The notes beneath the pieces were generated by a model. That model was not told the DNA's origin, did no database searches, and was given only the letters and a program-made list of their open reading frames with translations. Source: Lingula anatina (taxonomy: Eukaryota > Brachiopoda > Lingulata > Lingulida > Lingulidae). From it: DNA of 64,000 nt. Of this stretch, positions 1 through 13,246 are shown piece by piece. The stretch spans positions 725,745 to 789,744 of the forward strand of contig NW_019775880.1 in the NCBI RefSeq assembly GCF_001039355.2. The letters are read 5' to 3'. The translations under genes were made by a program, and so were the position numbers. Positions within the stretch are counted from its first letter, which is position 1. Every line of letters begins with the position of its first letter.

Positions 1-1967
1 GACCCTCTTTTGAAAGCCTTTGAAGTGGAATTTGAATCCCACTGGCAGCAGATGCTCAATTTTATGGATGAAAATGCAGATGGACAGCTTTCGCTTGAGG
101 AATGGCTGCATTACTATCCAAAGTGGGTACAGCTTATAGTAAAAAGGTGGCAGGGTCTGATTTTTTAATAAAGAGCTGAAAAAGTTGCTTTACCAGCTGG
201 CAAAGAGCAAAATAAGATGAACTGAATATAAATGACAGTTTTGTCCACAGCCTATATAAATTGCTATGCCCATCTGGAATATATTGTTATTTTTAAAAAG
301 ATATGGGAAAATAGTGAAAAAGTATCTTTTCTTCAGAATGATTTTTTTTTAATCCCAGCTCTAACTGCAAAACTGTCTAACATGTGTGCTCAATTTTCAT
401 GTTATTCTGTTAATAAGTGGTTAACATTCAGAGTTTATTTCACATTCAGAGTTTATTTCAGTCTTTTTACAATCATTAAGTATATTTCACTTCTTATTTC
501 AGCATCACAGCCAACGTTCATGCCAAAAACCAAGATAATTTGCCCACATTTCTCCTTACCATGGCAGACACCTTGTTTGACTTGATGGACACCAAAAGTA
601 AGGCAGGATCCTAAATAAATAAGATTTTTGTGCACATATGTTTTACCATCCTGTTTGTTCTTCACTCATTTTAGTACCTGTACAATGTTACCGTCGTAGC
701 TTTTATTTAATTTCTTTTTGTGCTCATGTCATTAAAAAGATAATCAAAGCCATTTTATCTGCTCCAAAATTTTAACAGGGGTTTGTTACATTTTCTGTGA
801 TACACTTATCTTGTAAATAGGATCATGGATAACATTTTTGGAATGCATTTTAGCAGATAAAACAACTCCCAAGGAAATGAATTTCAAATAAGTATGATAA
901 TATGGTTAGGCACTAGCATTATACATAATCACCAAACAGTTGAGTTTTATTTAATGAACACAAACTTGGAATAAAAGGACGTAATTCTTTTTTAAATTTA
1001 TTTTCATGTAGTAATAATGCTTTATTCAAAGCTCTATGTTTTGGAAACTGATTTTAACACTCCTTTTATATCCTTATACTCTGCAGCTTATACGTCACAT
1101 GCATCTGGTGACAATATATATAAACATAAATACTATTCATTATACAACAACTCAGCAATAATGTGTAAATAAATGATATATAGTGTATGAAATTGCAAGA
1201 ATGTATGTATTATATTTCAGAGGATGGTGTAATTGATGCTGAGGAATACAGTGAATTTTGGACCAAATTTGATAGAAGATATCCCGTGGATGTGGCTACA
1301 GCTAAAGAGCACCTGGCACATTTAACAGAGGTGATAAGAATAGATTAGATTAGATTACTTTTTAAAAGTAAAAAGAGTTTTTAAAAAACAATCTGTTTCA
1401 ATCCTCTTGTCAGTTTTTGAATCTTATGTAGATAGGTGGCATTGAAGATTTAAGGGATGTATATATAGTTAAGTAAATCGAATACCTCCGAGTTCAGTTC
1501 ATACGATTTTAATTATTCATCCCCAAATTAATTTAGAATTAGCATTCAGGTTCATTCCTAAAGGAATAATCCAGTGTCATTGTTTAAAACAAGTCACTTA
1601 AGCATTTAACTGGACTTCATAATCTATTTCTTAATCCTCTTATGCAATCCTCAAAATAAAGATATTCAATACAATTCTCTAATTGTGAAATCAGGTTACA
1701 TCATTATAATCCCTAATTTATTATTAGATTAAAATATCAATTTGACTTTTAAAACCATCCATTTTATTATTATAAGAATACTATTTATTTTATTTATTAT
1801 TAATATTATTGTTAATTATTGATTGATTTAAGTTTTTTTTTTTTTGCATTCAGAATGGGAAGTATGACATGGACATCTACCACTACAGGGCTGTCTATGC
1901 AGACTACACATGGTCTGATGACCCAGATACTTTTGGGCGTTATGCCTACGGACCTATAGTACTATAA
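1..1967 (+). CDS. EF-hand calcium-binding protein, 3' part
   Basis: Four exons are read: 1-146, 503-597, 1221-1330 and 1854-1967, giving 154 codons to the TAA at 1965. Phases agree at every junction (2, 1, 0). Two canonical EF-hand loops are visible: DENADGQLSLEE in the first exon, and DTKKDGVIDAEE, which is completed across the exon 2/3 junction. Acidic residues sit at loop positions 1, 3 and 12, with Gly at 6. The layout (a helix with WxxxLNFMDEN, then a paired EF-hand and an aromatic-rich tail ending YGPIVL) resembles invertebrate sarcoplasmic calcium-binding proteins, so a cytosolic Ca2+ buffer or sensor is likely. This is inference from the loops. The gene begins upstream of the window, so the start and the number of N-terminal EF-hands are unknown. 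Confidence 0.8.
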
Positions 1968-4382
1968 TAGGAACTACAGTGTAGAATACTTAACAAGTAT
2001 TTCAAAAAAAAATTTAAGCTTGAAGTGAAATTCAGGACGTACACAGCTGCTTTATTACTCAGTTTGAAGAAATAGACAATGTTTTTGTGGTAATGACCAA
2101 AACTGGTACAAACCACTTAAGAATACACAGGTACACTATTGTATAATATTATGTTGACTGGACAGTGCTTGCAATGGTGATGCCGAGAGACTTACTTACA
2201 TCTTCTCACATAAAGAAGATAATTATTTGCTGCAAATGCCTCCCGAAGTAGAACACACACTAAAAGAAAGAACAGAAAGTGAAAATAAGCAAAAAAAAAA
2301 AAAAAAAAAGCACAAATGTAAATGGTTGAATTGTTTTTAGTCCTTGTAAATAACAATGTGAAGAAAAAATTTAAAAATAAGTTTGTTTTTCGCTGGGCAC
2401 TTTTTTATTTACTTGCTTGTTTATAAATTTGAAAAAAAAAAGACCCTATAGATATACATCTATGGGTTTTGGACATTCAATTCTCAATATTGATCATGGT
2501 TTTAGGCATTGTTATAATAGATTTGGGCTGTATTCTTGATACACATTTACTGCCTCATGCAGTCCATTAATTACTACCGCGGTAGCTTGTAAAACATGGT
2601 TGTGACTTGTTCTTGACATGTTATTTAATGGCATCTGAATTTTTAACAAGCTAGCTGTCGAAAGGCATCTGTTATTTATGGTAGAAAAAAGTGTAAACGG
2701 TAAAAATGCTATATCTTCACATTTATACACTGGTGCAGGGTGGAAGAAGGGATATATAAACTATAGACTGCCTACGATGTGTTTACCCTCTGTGAGGACT
2801 CATGCTATGCACTCGTGTATGCCACATAACTCTTGCTGACTCGGCGTCTATCTATTACATACCTGCACTTTTCTGTGCTGCAAGAATTTTTTATAGGCCT
2901 ATAATTAGTTGGCCGCTGACGGAGAAGTGGGCCTACATTGTGCACGAATTACCAAAGTAAGCCCATTGGCTTTCCATTGGCATCTGCATGAAAGGGGGGG
3001 GGAGGGGGGCAGTATTACGCCTGATTTCCAGTCTGCATTTTGAAAGTTTTTTTTTTTTTCACATGGTCGAAATGCGATGAGAAATTGCAAGCTACTTTTT
3101 CAGAATTTTCAAGTCGTTTTTACAACTTTCACTCAAGCATTTGAAACCCACAGACCCAGGACGGTTAATATATACTGTTATACTGTTGAATAAATTATCC
3201 TTGTAACAAAATTAGAACAATATATATATTTTTGTGTGTGTGGGTGTGTGTGTGAATCAAGAAAATTTACTTAACATAAATGAAGTCATTGAATAATATT
3301 TACAAGAGCGTAATAGAGAGTTTTTCAATTTTTATTTATGGAAAAAAATCGTTGGCTCAAACGACGATTTCCTTTTACCCATTATCAGGGTTGCGGTTAT
3401 TAATCGTGTTCTTTGTAGACCATAACCTCGTGGACAGTATCTTTTCGGAACTAATCTGAAAACCGCGTCTCTTTAGAAGGAAGCCTACCTGTAGCTTGCA
3501 TTATACTTTTTTGTACTCCTTTATAATATCTGTTGCACATGATATTTTTGTAAAATAAATATTTTCTTAAATTGAATATAGATAAATAATATCAACAATT
3601 ACATGTGCTTTGATATAACCTTCGGTTATATGGCCTTTGAAAAGAACCAAAATAACTCGGAACCAGGTGCTATAGACGGAAGTTAGCCTATGGACATGCG
3701 CAGAGTTGCCGAGTTAGAGATGTCAACTTGGCAAGATATGACTCCTATGCGAAGTTAGTAAAGTCTGCGCTTAGCAGTTTGAAGTGGAGCAAGCTTTGAT
3801 CGAGGTTTGACCATTTTCTCATATTTTAATAAAAATTTTCACTAAATCTGGGTTATGATTCCGATATGGGATCGCAACGGCAGTTGGGGAAATGCGTACA
3901 CGCAGTTACCGAGTTCGAATGAAAATTTGGGTAATTTTGCACCATTCATACATGTTTAAGTTTTTCTTATATATACTGTATAACTTTGAAGGTAGTGATA
4001 AGGAGGAACAACGAAAAGAGACCCTCGTCATTCGGCCAAGCTAAGGCTTTACAGTTCCATACAATCACTAATTGTGATGGTTTCCTTATTCCCATAGTTC
4101 CAATAGTTGAATTTTCAGTCACAGGTGGATATGACACTAGTAATTAGACACATGCAATGGTTATGTGTCTATTTACATGAAGTTTAAAGTGGGCTGCTAG
4201 GAGGCCTGAACGATAACATGCATGGTGAAATACTTTCCACCTTTCAACATTCATTACAATTTCAGCAAAGCTCAAAATCAAGATCGCTGTACTTTCAAAT
4301 ATTACCTTCATTCATCCAAACCTCTATCAAACAGAAATTAAATTCATTATTTCTTTTCCAGAGACACTGACAGCTTATCACA
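1968..4382. other. Intergenic: EF-hand 3' UTR and UNC50 upstream region
   Basis: No coding exon is supported here. It holds the 3' UTR of the EF-hand gene, A/T homopolymers, a G-rich tract near 2994-3008 and a short hairpin near 3347-3375 (AAATCGT against ACGATTT). A pyrimidine-rich acceptor ends at 4361, 21 bases before the UNC50 ATG. This implies an upstream 5' UTR exon, probably within 3600-4000, whose donor I could not fix. Confidence 0.5.
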
Positions 4383-4831
4383 ATGCAGAGCTACACCAAG
4401 ACATCCCCTCCCCCCTCCCCACAGCCGGGTGAGGCCACACTCTATATGAACATGCATACATCTCACACGTCACCGACCATGTCCCAGAGGTGCTCTGACC
4501 TGGCTTTGTCGGCAAAGAAATACAGATATTTCAAACGCCTCTTCAAGTTTCGACAGATGGATTTTGAGTATGCCTTTTGGCAGATGATCTATTTGTTTAT
4601 TGCTCCACAGAAAGTGTAAGTATTGAAATAATAGATATTGTTTTGTAGCATTTTTAGTATATTAGCAATGTTTTTATTTGCAGGACATAAGTTGAATAGG
4701 TGTCAGATAAAACAGATAATTTAAACTATAAAAATGGTGTCGAGATTAAGATGGATAGATGTGAATGGTGCCATATTTCAAACATTTGATTGCATTTATT
4801 CTGCTTTATATCACACGTTTTTATGATAAAT

Positions 4832-4878
<47 letters not shown>

Positions 4879-7288
4879 TTTTCTTTGAAGTTTCATACTT
4901 GTATTTGTTAATTTTTTGTCTCAACAGGTACAGGAATTTTCAGTATAGAAAACGTAAGTTTTGTCTTTTGTAGAAGAGTTCTTCTCATATAACTCCTAAA
5001 AGCTGATTGATGTTAAAAAGATGTAAAGAAAAATAATGGTTTTGTATGCATCAGGAATTTTAGATATCTAAAGAACGATTTGAAATCTCTTTTTAAATCA
5101 TTACTCATATTCTGTCTGCCATCACTATTTTGACTGCCATCACTGTTTCAGAAACCAAGGACCAGTGGGCAAGGGATGACCCAGCTTTTTTGGTGCTTTT
5201 AGGTTTCTGTTTGTGTGGTGAGTAGACTAAAATCAGACCTTGAAATATTGATTTAAAAATGATTTATTCAGCAACACCTATACTGGTTAAAGGACTGTCT
5301 GAACTTTTCTGATTTATGATGTGAGTGGATTAAGTAAGTTATTTAAACAGTTAAAATACTATCTTTTGGCAGTGATGCATTAGGCAGTGAACGGTTAATT
5401 TGTTTTCAGTCCATTTTTTGCTTTAGTTATATTTGGTCATTGATATAGTTTTCCAAATATGAGAAGGCATAAAATGCTTATCATTGTTCCATGGTTGCTT
5501 AAACTGACAGAGCAAACAGAACAGAAAAACTTCCTTAATAGAGACATAGTTTTGAGGGTAATTGCTTTCAGAAATGAAGATGGACTTTTTTTTTCATTTC
5601 AGGATCCTCTATAGGCTTTGCACTAGTCCTTGGTCTTGGTTTCTTTAATTTCCTCAAGTTTACTATTTGGGTGATATTTGTGGACTGTATAGGAATGGGA
5701 CTACTAGTGGCCTCTATATTCTGGTGAGAAAACTACTATAATTAATAGATACTGTTTTATTTTCAGTGGGATGATTAACCCATTTTTCACATATTTTAAC
5801 TTGTATTTTTTCATGTTTGAGGAAAACTAAGTGTGCTGGCAATTATAAAATTTCATCAGGAAGTAATAAAATTTCAGATTATACAGAATGAAAAATTTAA
5901 GTACGTGCTGTACATTTTATTTTCTAGACAATATATCTTAAAATTTTCAGAGTGAACTTTAAGGATTTTTATTAGTAAAAACCCAAAATCATTTCTCCTA
6001 CATGTTTTTAAATTTATTTTTACTCTAGGTTTGTGGCCAACAGGTATCTTGTCGCAATTCCAAACAGAGGCCAGGAGGTGGAGTTTGGTTATGCTTTTGA
6101 CGTTCACTTAAATGCCTTCTTCCCTGTGCTCATGATTCTGCATGTTTTTCAGCTGCCATTTTTGTACTGTAAGTATGCAAACTGGATGTATTTCCTAGTT
6201 TAAAATGATTTCTAACAGGTATTTAAGCAATTTTGATCAAAGTTCTTAGCCCAAATGATAAGGTTGTGTTTAGAGATAGAAATAATTAAGGTGTCTACTT
6301 TTAAGTACTCTTTTAATTGCATTGCATCTGATATCAGTATATTTTTGAATGAAACTTTCAAAAATTTGATTTTTTAAAATATATTTCAGACAAGAGCATG
6401 AACATCTTCAGCAGAAACAAAGCCCATTTAGTTATTTCATCTTTTCAAAGAGAAGAAAAATGACATAGTTTTCCTCTTAAATTTCAGTTATAAATGCCAA
6501 CCATCAGTCCTTCTTATCCTACTTTTTTGGCAATACACTGTGGCTGGTTGCAGTGGGATACTATGTGTACATAACATTTTTGGGATATAGTGGTGAGTTG
6601 TACTATTACTAATGGCTAACGGTGGTTGCTTCAAATGGGTATATACATATCTGAGATTCTGAAGTGGTTTGCCCCTGTGAAAGACAAATTATAGAAAGGA
6701 CACTTTAATATATATCTGGCATAAGTCCACAAGGAAATAATTTTTTTTTCAATTTTGTTTGTGTGAAAGACACTACAGACAGGGCCCTTGTATATCTCTG
6801 GCATTAAGTCCACAATGAAATAGTTGGATTAATATCTGGTCACCCTGAATTTCATACTGTTGGCCACTGTTACTTTGGTTTTCCAATACATTAGTAAAGA
6901 GTGTGTGCTGGGTAGAGGAAAGTTGTGAAGCTCAGGGTGCAGAAAAGCTCAAAATGCTTGTGGCTGCAAGATCAGTGGAAATTCTGGTTATTGTAGGTCC
7001 CTATGTTAACAGTGGTCATTGATGACTGAAAAAGTCACATTAGATATTTAGCACATAAGTTTACCTCTTTTAATTTAAATTATTGGTTAATATTTGTTAC
7101 CCATTTGAACTGCAGCTCTAATTGCATCTTCACTTTTTTCAGCTTTACCATTTTTAAAGAAGGCGCAGGTGTTACTCTCACCTATGATGGGACTGGTAAT
7201 CTTTTACATCCTTTCAATAGCATTTGGGTGGAATTTTACCAGATATCTCTGCAACTTTTATCACTATAGGGTTTGGAGCCCGTACTAG
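4383..7288 (+). CDS. UNC50: UNC50 Golgi membrane protein
   Basis: Seven coding exons: 4383-4615, 4928-4953, 5152-5217, 5603-5723, 6029-6168, 6488-6592 and 7143-7288 (stop TAG). Junction phases are consistent and yield 278 aa, close to the roughly 260 aa usual for the family. Family hallmarks are the FRQMDFEYAFWQM block, KDQWARDDPAFLVLL, YAFDVHLNAFFP, GNTLWLVAVGYYVY and the C-terminal WNFTRYLCNFYHYRV. About five hydrophobic spans fit the polytopic Golgi/ER membrane topology. UNC-50/Gmh1 proteins act in Golgi trafficking and, in C. elegans, in assembly of muscle nicotinic receptors (family knowledge). The N-terminal 45 or so residues are Ser/Pro-rich and less conserved. The start is the first ATG after the acceptor at 4361. 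Confidence 0.95.
4829..4881. repeat. (TTTA)n microsatellite
   Basis: About 13 uninterrupted TTTA units lie in UNC50 intron 1, shortly before exon 2. Confidence 0.95.
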
Positions 7289-9622
7289 GACTGGGACTTT
7301 ACCAGAGCTTGGTGTACAGTGTAAAATACCTAATGAAGACATGCATGACAGATACGAGGGGATGATGTTATCAACCTTTTACTTAACCAAGTAATTTGTA
7401 TTGCATATTAAAAAAGTCCAAGCCAAATAAATTCAAGCATCTTTAAATGGTGATAAGTTACTGCTTCATATGCATAATGTTATACCGCGTTAAGCATATG
7501 CACTGAAAACGGGCACCTTGAGGTCGCTTTTAACTCGGAAGACAAGAATCTGGTGTGTGTCATCTAATCTGTATGAGGCATTGTACCTGTTTCCTCATAC
7601 TTAGGTGAATGATGCAGTATGTGCACTGATTAAACTGGACTCGTCTGCATAGAAACATTTGTCCAAGGCAGCAATAGTACAGTATAATAATGGTTTTCAT
7701 CGTAGCTGGAATGGTTTTGTGTCATATTTCACATTCTGCTTGTAGTTTAAATACACATGATAAATGTTATGGTTTTTGATCATATATTCCAGAATACAAA
7801 ATGTGAACAAATGCTGAATATACTCCTTTCAAGTAATATGCTGGAAAGACATTTACTTTAATTAACTTAGGAAGAAAGAAATGCTTCTTGTAAGTTTTGA
7901 CCAGTTTGGGGAAAAGTTATATTACGCAGGTATGGACCCAGTTGGTATGGGTTTATTGGATGCAATTTATAAATATAATAAGAAGTATTCTGATTATTTA
8001 CTGGGCAGGGGGTCAAACTTGTTCTAACTTTATGCACAAAAGGAAACTTTTGGACAAGGATAAACTTGGTAAGTGTAGTTCCATTTTACAATGCTTAAAA
8101 TCTTAGCATTCTAGATTGCTTGTTTTCATATTTTCTGTGTTGGTGTGAGAAATTTACATGTGATACAACATTGTACATAAAACTGTACATTTTGTATATA
8201 AGATCAAGATCATATTTCTGGTATGTTCTGTGGAATAGGAAAGTATGTGGGGCTACTGCAGATAATGTGTATGAAATGAACTATTATGAATATGTATTTC
8301 TTGTACTTGGGAAGTGCATCTTAATAAATCTGGAGATTGGTTCAACAAGTGGTTTTGAAAATTTGATATTACTTGATCAACGCAAGGGCAAAGTAATGGG
8401 TACCATAGGACTGACCTTAGAGGTTTCACAAACACGGAACTAGTCTTCTATTTGAAAATTATTTTCCATTGTGACTTTTATTTTAACAATTAAATATGAA
8501 AAGAGTACCAATCAAGCTGACATAATCTAAACAAATTAGAACCAACAAAAATGCCAACACTCACAATTAACAACTTGCCTAATGTTATTTCTAGAGTAAA
8601 CAAAATTGCACAGTGACTTTCTGCACCATACTAACCTACTTCCCATAACTACAAAAATAAAAATTAGAGAAAAAAGAAATATGCCATTTTTACATCCTCT
8701 TGACAATGGACAGAAGCTAATCAGTGTATGCAACATAGCCTAAGTAAGCTTGTGACAGACATTATTATGTTATCTAGATCAAATGCTATCAGATCAAATC
8801 ACTGAATTTCAAGATAGCATACAAATTTCACTAACTGTAATATGGTTTTATCTGGAACAATGAATTTTCTGTATAACTTAGATCTCTTCATTTTCCCCAA
8901 TATAACAACTGAAATTAAAATTTAAAGAACCCTAACTGTTAAATTACAGCAATATGATAGTTATCACAAGAAAATGAGGCCACTTCTCTGGATCCATTGG
9001 CATTATAACTGGATAATTTTAAGCACCTTTTTAAAATACACCACCTTATACCACAACCTTTTAAATGTAAAAAACAATCCAATTTTCATGTATACAACTG
9101 CTTCTGTAGAAGACACCATATTGTGATTATATCCTCTAAACTTTTATTAGACATGAGTCTTGGTTTTTTAACAAATCTGACACATTATTATGGCACCAAT
9201 ACCTACTGGCTGGGAGTCTGGGCGCATGATGAACTGAATTTAAAATATGGAATTCCACAATTTCGGGGGAAAAGCTCATGTCTTTTCAATTAAAAGCATC
9301 GACCAGGACAGAGGCTTATGTTGAAAATACCCTTAAACTTTGAAGACCCTGACTGCATTGCTGCAATTATGTCCAAAACATCGACTCCCTATTAACATAA
9401 TGTTTGATAATATATCAAATACAAATCATGCTGTGTGCCATCATGCTTCACCAATTTCTGAAAAAAAATGGTTTTAAGAAGCAGCAATTCCAGGCAGCAA
9501 CAGCCCCACTCCGTCATACAAAATCCACTTTTACACCAATACACTATATTAATTAAACCGTCCGTATAAATCATCACTCATAAACCTTAATAATAACTTT
9601 TCGTCAGTATTTTTTCCAACAT
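7289..9622. other. Convergent intergenic region UNC50/RNF14
   Basis: This region separates the UNC50 stop from the RNF14 stop and should contain both 3' UTRs. An AATAAA-type signal lies near 7425 on the plus strand. Short open frames here show no domain, splice context or recognisable similarity. Confidence 0.5.
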
Positions 9623-12600
9623 TTAATAAGGTTCCCAGTCATCGTCGTCATCAAAGAAATCAGCCTCTTCGAAGAAGTCCCGGTTGGTCTCCACTCCCTC
9701 AAAAAGTTTATTGAAGCATCCTGAGCCGAGTGTGTTGAAATGTCCATATGGATTACTGCGGCTCAGAGGGGCTTTACACAACCAGCAGAAGTAGGAGTGA
9801 CATTTGGTGCAAGTCATCTTGTTGCAGCCATCAATTTTCTAAACGAAATTTTAAAAACTTGTTTAAAAAAATTATTCCAGCTGACCAAATTTTATTGAGT
9901 AAGACTCCATGTAGTTGTTCGCATATGTATTACTTGGTATTGTAGTGAATATCTTTAAAAAGGGTTGAACAGTTTCATTAGCTGTGTTTTTAATAAACAA
10001 GAACAGGTTCATTTCAATAGCCATAGAAAAAATTAACTGAAATTTACCAGCAAATATTTTATCTGCTGACAGTGGTGATACCTATGACAGACCACATTTT
10101 CCTGATGAAGTCTGACCGTCAGCAGATGAAATGGTGGCTGGTAAAGTGTTTTTAAAGCAACTAGAAATTCTGTGTAAAAAGGCATGTTACCTCAATAGAA
10201 GATCCACAACTTGGGCACTGCTTGCTGTTTTCTTCAATCCATTTCCTGGTGACATTCTCATCCAATATTTTCTTCAAGTTAGCAGCTCCATATTTCTGCT
10301 CCAACAATTTCTTTTTTTCAGGTGACCCATTGCGATACTGCTCACAAAGTTCATTGAACTCATCTGAAAATTTACAAAATAATATCTGTTAAATTATAAT
10401 TTTGTTTGTTCTGACTTCTTGTTTGAAATCAATAATCATGCCTTTATAGTTGTAACTGCCATTAAATCAGATGAAAATCTGCAGGCGTGTAAAGAAGTCT
10501 GGAACAATCTAACTTCATCTTGTACAACAGATTCTGAACGATAGACCAAAGTTTGAAACTACTGTAATAACAAATCAAATCTAAAGTTACAAACAACAAA
10601 TGTTGATCACTGACAACATACAAACCAAATCACTTCTAAAGAAACTGGCCAAATGACTTATTATTAAAATGAGGCAACAAAAATACATTATTGCAAAAAA
10701 AAAAAAAGTAATCAACTTGCCTGGTCTTATCCTGCAAGGGGACACCCCATGATAAGTCAGCTTACAGATAGTACAAAACACATAACTGCACTCAGAGCAG
10801 CATCCATATGTTGTTTCCTTCTCCAGTAACACAGGGGTCTGACAAATGGGGCGGGGACAGTAGGCAATGTCTGCCATTGTCTCCAGGGTGGTGTGCAGTA
10901 ACAGGCGATCGTATCTTGCATACAGGTCAGCTCCAACTAATTCTTTTACCTTGACATTAAATCAAGAACATCATTAGTTCATCATAATATAGATTTCTAA
11001 ATATATACAAGTTATCATAATCCATTGGGAGTTTTAAATCCAATCAAACAACAATATACAAATATATATTTCTTTATCCATGGTATTTTGTACAAAAAAA
11101 GTACTTTTAAATCAATTATGAAAGATTGTACTTGAACTGAACTTAAATAATTTAGATAATTTTTAAATAAGGCCTAAAAATCTTAGAAAACATCAGTACT
11201 AAATACCTTATCATTTAACATTTTTTGGTTTAAAAAAATTAATAATTTGAAGACATCGAACAGCAGGGATAGTGTTAACATTAATGTATCTATTGACAGC
11301 AGAGCATGCTTAAAAAAATCATGTTCTAGTTTTTCTTTTTTTTTTTCTTCATACAAATAAAACCTTACCTGGGAAGGGTGTGCCTGTGATTGACACTTGT
11401 CATGTGGGCAAGTCAATGCCTTGACGTTTCCATCAGTGATTTGGACTGTGAAGTAATCCTTCATGCATTCCTTGCAGTACACATGGTCGCAATCTAAAAA
11501 TTGCATGCACAATGTCCCAAGCTTTTCAAGGAAACAAACATTGCATGCATACAAAGTCCTTTTAAATGCAGCCTCTTTTTCTGCCTTGTTGTACTCTAAC
11601 AAAGCTGGTAAAAGGAGCTCTTGTGAAGCAATGTCTTGCACAGCTCTTGAGTCATAGTTTGAGTCCATGATTTTTTTACCCTGTCCTTTATCATATGGTG
11701 TAAAATTGCCTTTTTCCATTTTCATGGAAGACGACTTTCTTGCTTTCTTTGATAAGATGTTTGACAGGTCCAGAGGACTTTGGATATGAAGATATTCCAT
11801 TGCCTCATCTTTCAGGAAACTCATCCACAAAAACAGAATTTCCTGATTTTCATTCTCTAACCAAATTTCATCCAGCTTTTTACACAGTCTTGTCAGCTGC
11901 AAAAAAAGTAACAGGCAATACACAATCAAAGTATTAAAAATAATAAAAGAAAATTATACTCAAGCTCAATATATTCAGGGGCAGATCCAAAGATACTTTC
12001 TGACATGCCTTACAAATTATCTTTGTTGATCCATCTTAAATTTTTGACCGTCTTCCAACAAAAAAGTTATATACCCGTCAATGTAAACTTGAAAATCTGA
12101 CCATCTCCCCGAAAGACCCAGAAGACGGCCTCAAACCACCCCTGATATTAGTATCATGTATACATGTTCCATGAAATCAGCTGACCAGCCTGACAATTTG
12201 TGCAGGAGATCTAGCAATGCTGCATACCTGTTCCTTTGACAGCCACTTGCAGGACAGAGTAAAATTTGGGGGGTTCTTTGAAGGGTAGTCAGGTACCAGT
12301 TGAAAGTTAAGCACAATTGGTGGAAGAAATTGTAGCTGGTGCTCTTCATGGTTGTCTAAAATCAAACACAAAATTACATGTAAAAATCACACGTGTCTGT
12401 TCTACCTACTAGAGTGCAATGTCACATAGAAATGCATTCTGCGTCTATACAATAATACAACATCCTGTGATAAGCCGTGTAATCACGTACGATAAACAGG
12501 TATATTACGCTATTTATAATTTAATAAAATGAAATAAATGCGTATGTACGTGTATTAGTAATACAGAGAATATTTGGCTATGATTTTCAGTGGTTCACTT

Positions 12601-12873
12601 ATGCAGGAAACGCATGACAAGGAAAAGCCACCGACTATTACAGCTTCAAGACTGAGGCTAAATAATGTGTAAATAAATGTGTAAATAAATGTGTACTGTA
12701 CTTTTCCAAATTCCAAACTTTACGCAGAATGAAGGTGGCAGATCCAAGCAAGCCATAAATTGGCCTCCGGGTTCACTTCCCGTTTCGGAAGCTGTAAAGA
12801 TATCATCACTGTCATATATACTGGCTAGAGCTAACAGTTCATTTTCCTGGGCCTCCTGATCGCTGCTTGCCAT
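9623..12873 (-). CDS. RNF14: RNF14, RWD/RBR-type E3 ubiquitin ligase
   Basis: Six coding exons, in transcript order: 12873-12702, 12355-12228, 11896-11369, 10949-10721, 10363-10191 and 9838-9623, for 481 aa (human about 474). Domains in order: an RWD domain (about 1-130, opening with QEAQENELLALASIYDSDD), RING1 from Cys218 (CNVCFLEKLGTLC...CDHVYCKEC), IBR (CSECSYVFCTIC..HGVSPC) and RING2 (CPSCGSSIE...DGCNKMTC). In RBR ligases the catalytic Cys is the one in GCNKM, here about residue 415. It accepts ubiquitin from E2 as a thioester. RNF14 acts in the cytosol and nucleus, and in vertebrates it binds androgen receptor and works on stalled-ribosome crosslinks (family knowledge). The C-terminus is very acidic. 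A GTG lies two codons upstream of the ATG used. Intron 4 uses a GC donor. Confidence 0.96.
10043..10145. repeat. 103-bp hairpin element in RNF14 intron 5
   Basis: Two 28-bp arms (10043-10070 and 10118-10145) are inverted complements with about four mismatches, with perfect outer TTTACCAGC/GCTGGTAAA and inner ATCTGCTGAC/GTCAGCAGAT. The 47-bp loop has a further small inverted pair (AGTGGT/ACCAC). It is probably a miniature inverted-repeat element. Ends and target duplication are not clear. Confidence 0.7.
10717..10722 (-). other. RNF14: GC-AG intron donor, RNF14 exon 4
   Basis: On the minus strand exon 4 ends at 10721 and is followed by GCAAGT, the consensus for rare GC donors (AG|GCAAGT). The phase-1 join to exon 5 (at 10363) restores the reading frame into DEFNELCEQY. 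The nearest GT, four bases further in, would break the frame. Confidence 0.8.
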
Positions 12874-13167
12874 TTTCACAGAATCTACATTTACATAACG
12901 TTGGGCAATTTACTGGAGCGATGACAACTAGTTCGCCTCTGTGACCTCGTTAAGATAATGCGCGCTGTAGGGATGGACATCGAACTTTACTGATTTCACA
13001 TAAAAATTTGTGATTTAAGTACTACTGCAACTAAAATAATTACACAACATTTTTTTAAATATTTTGATCTATATGTCATAACTGTTTGGTCTATAATTGC
13101 AGCTTGTATACTTTATGTCATTTCAAAAGTGCGGATTGCATTACCCACCGCAAATATGCACCAATCG

Positions 13168-13246
13168 GCAATCCTCGGCTCATTCCGCAAGCTCCATACT
13201 CATTGTCGAGTGCGGAGACATCCGAATGCTACCGCAATATTGAAAC
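13168..13246 (+). repeat. Block shared (inverted) with MITE at 45.8-46.5 kb
   Basis: The sequence from AATCGGCAATCCTCGGCT through GTCGAGTGCGGAGACATCCG is matched on the opposite strand around 46245-46325, with a small indel and a few substitutions. It starts about 300 bases upstream of the RNF14 ATG. No terminal inverted repeats like those of the MITE are seen here. Confidence 0.7.

Noticed and set aside
9968-9987. CAGTTTCATTAGCTGTGTT also present near 45404
   Set aside because: About 19 bases shared between an RNF14 intron and the crp-1 flank. Too short and isolated to call a repeat family.
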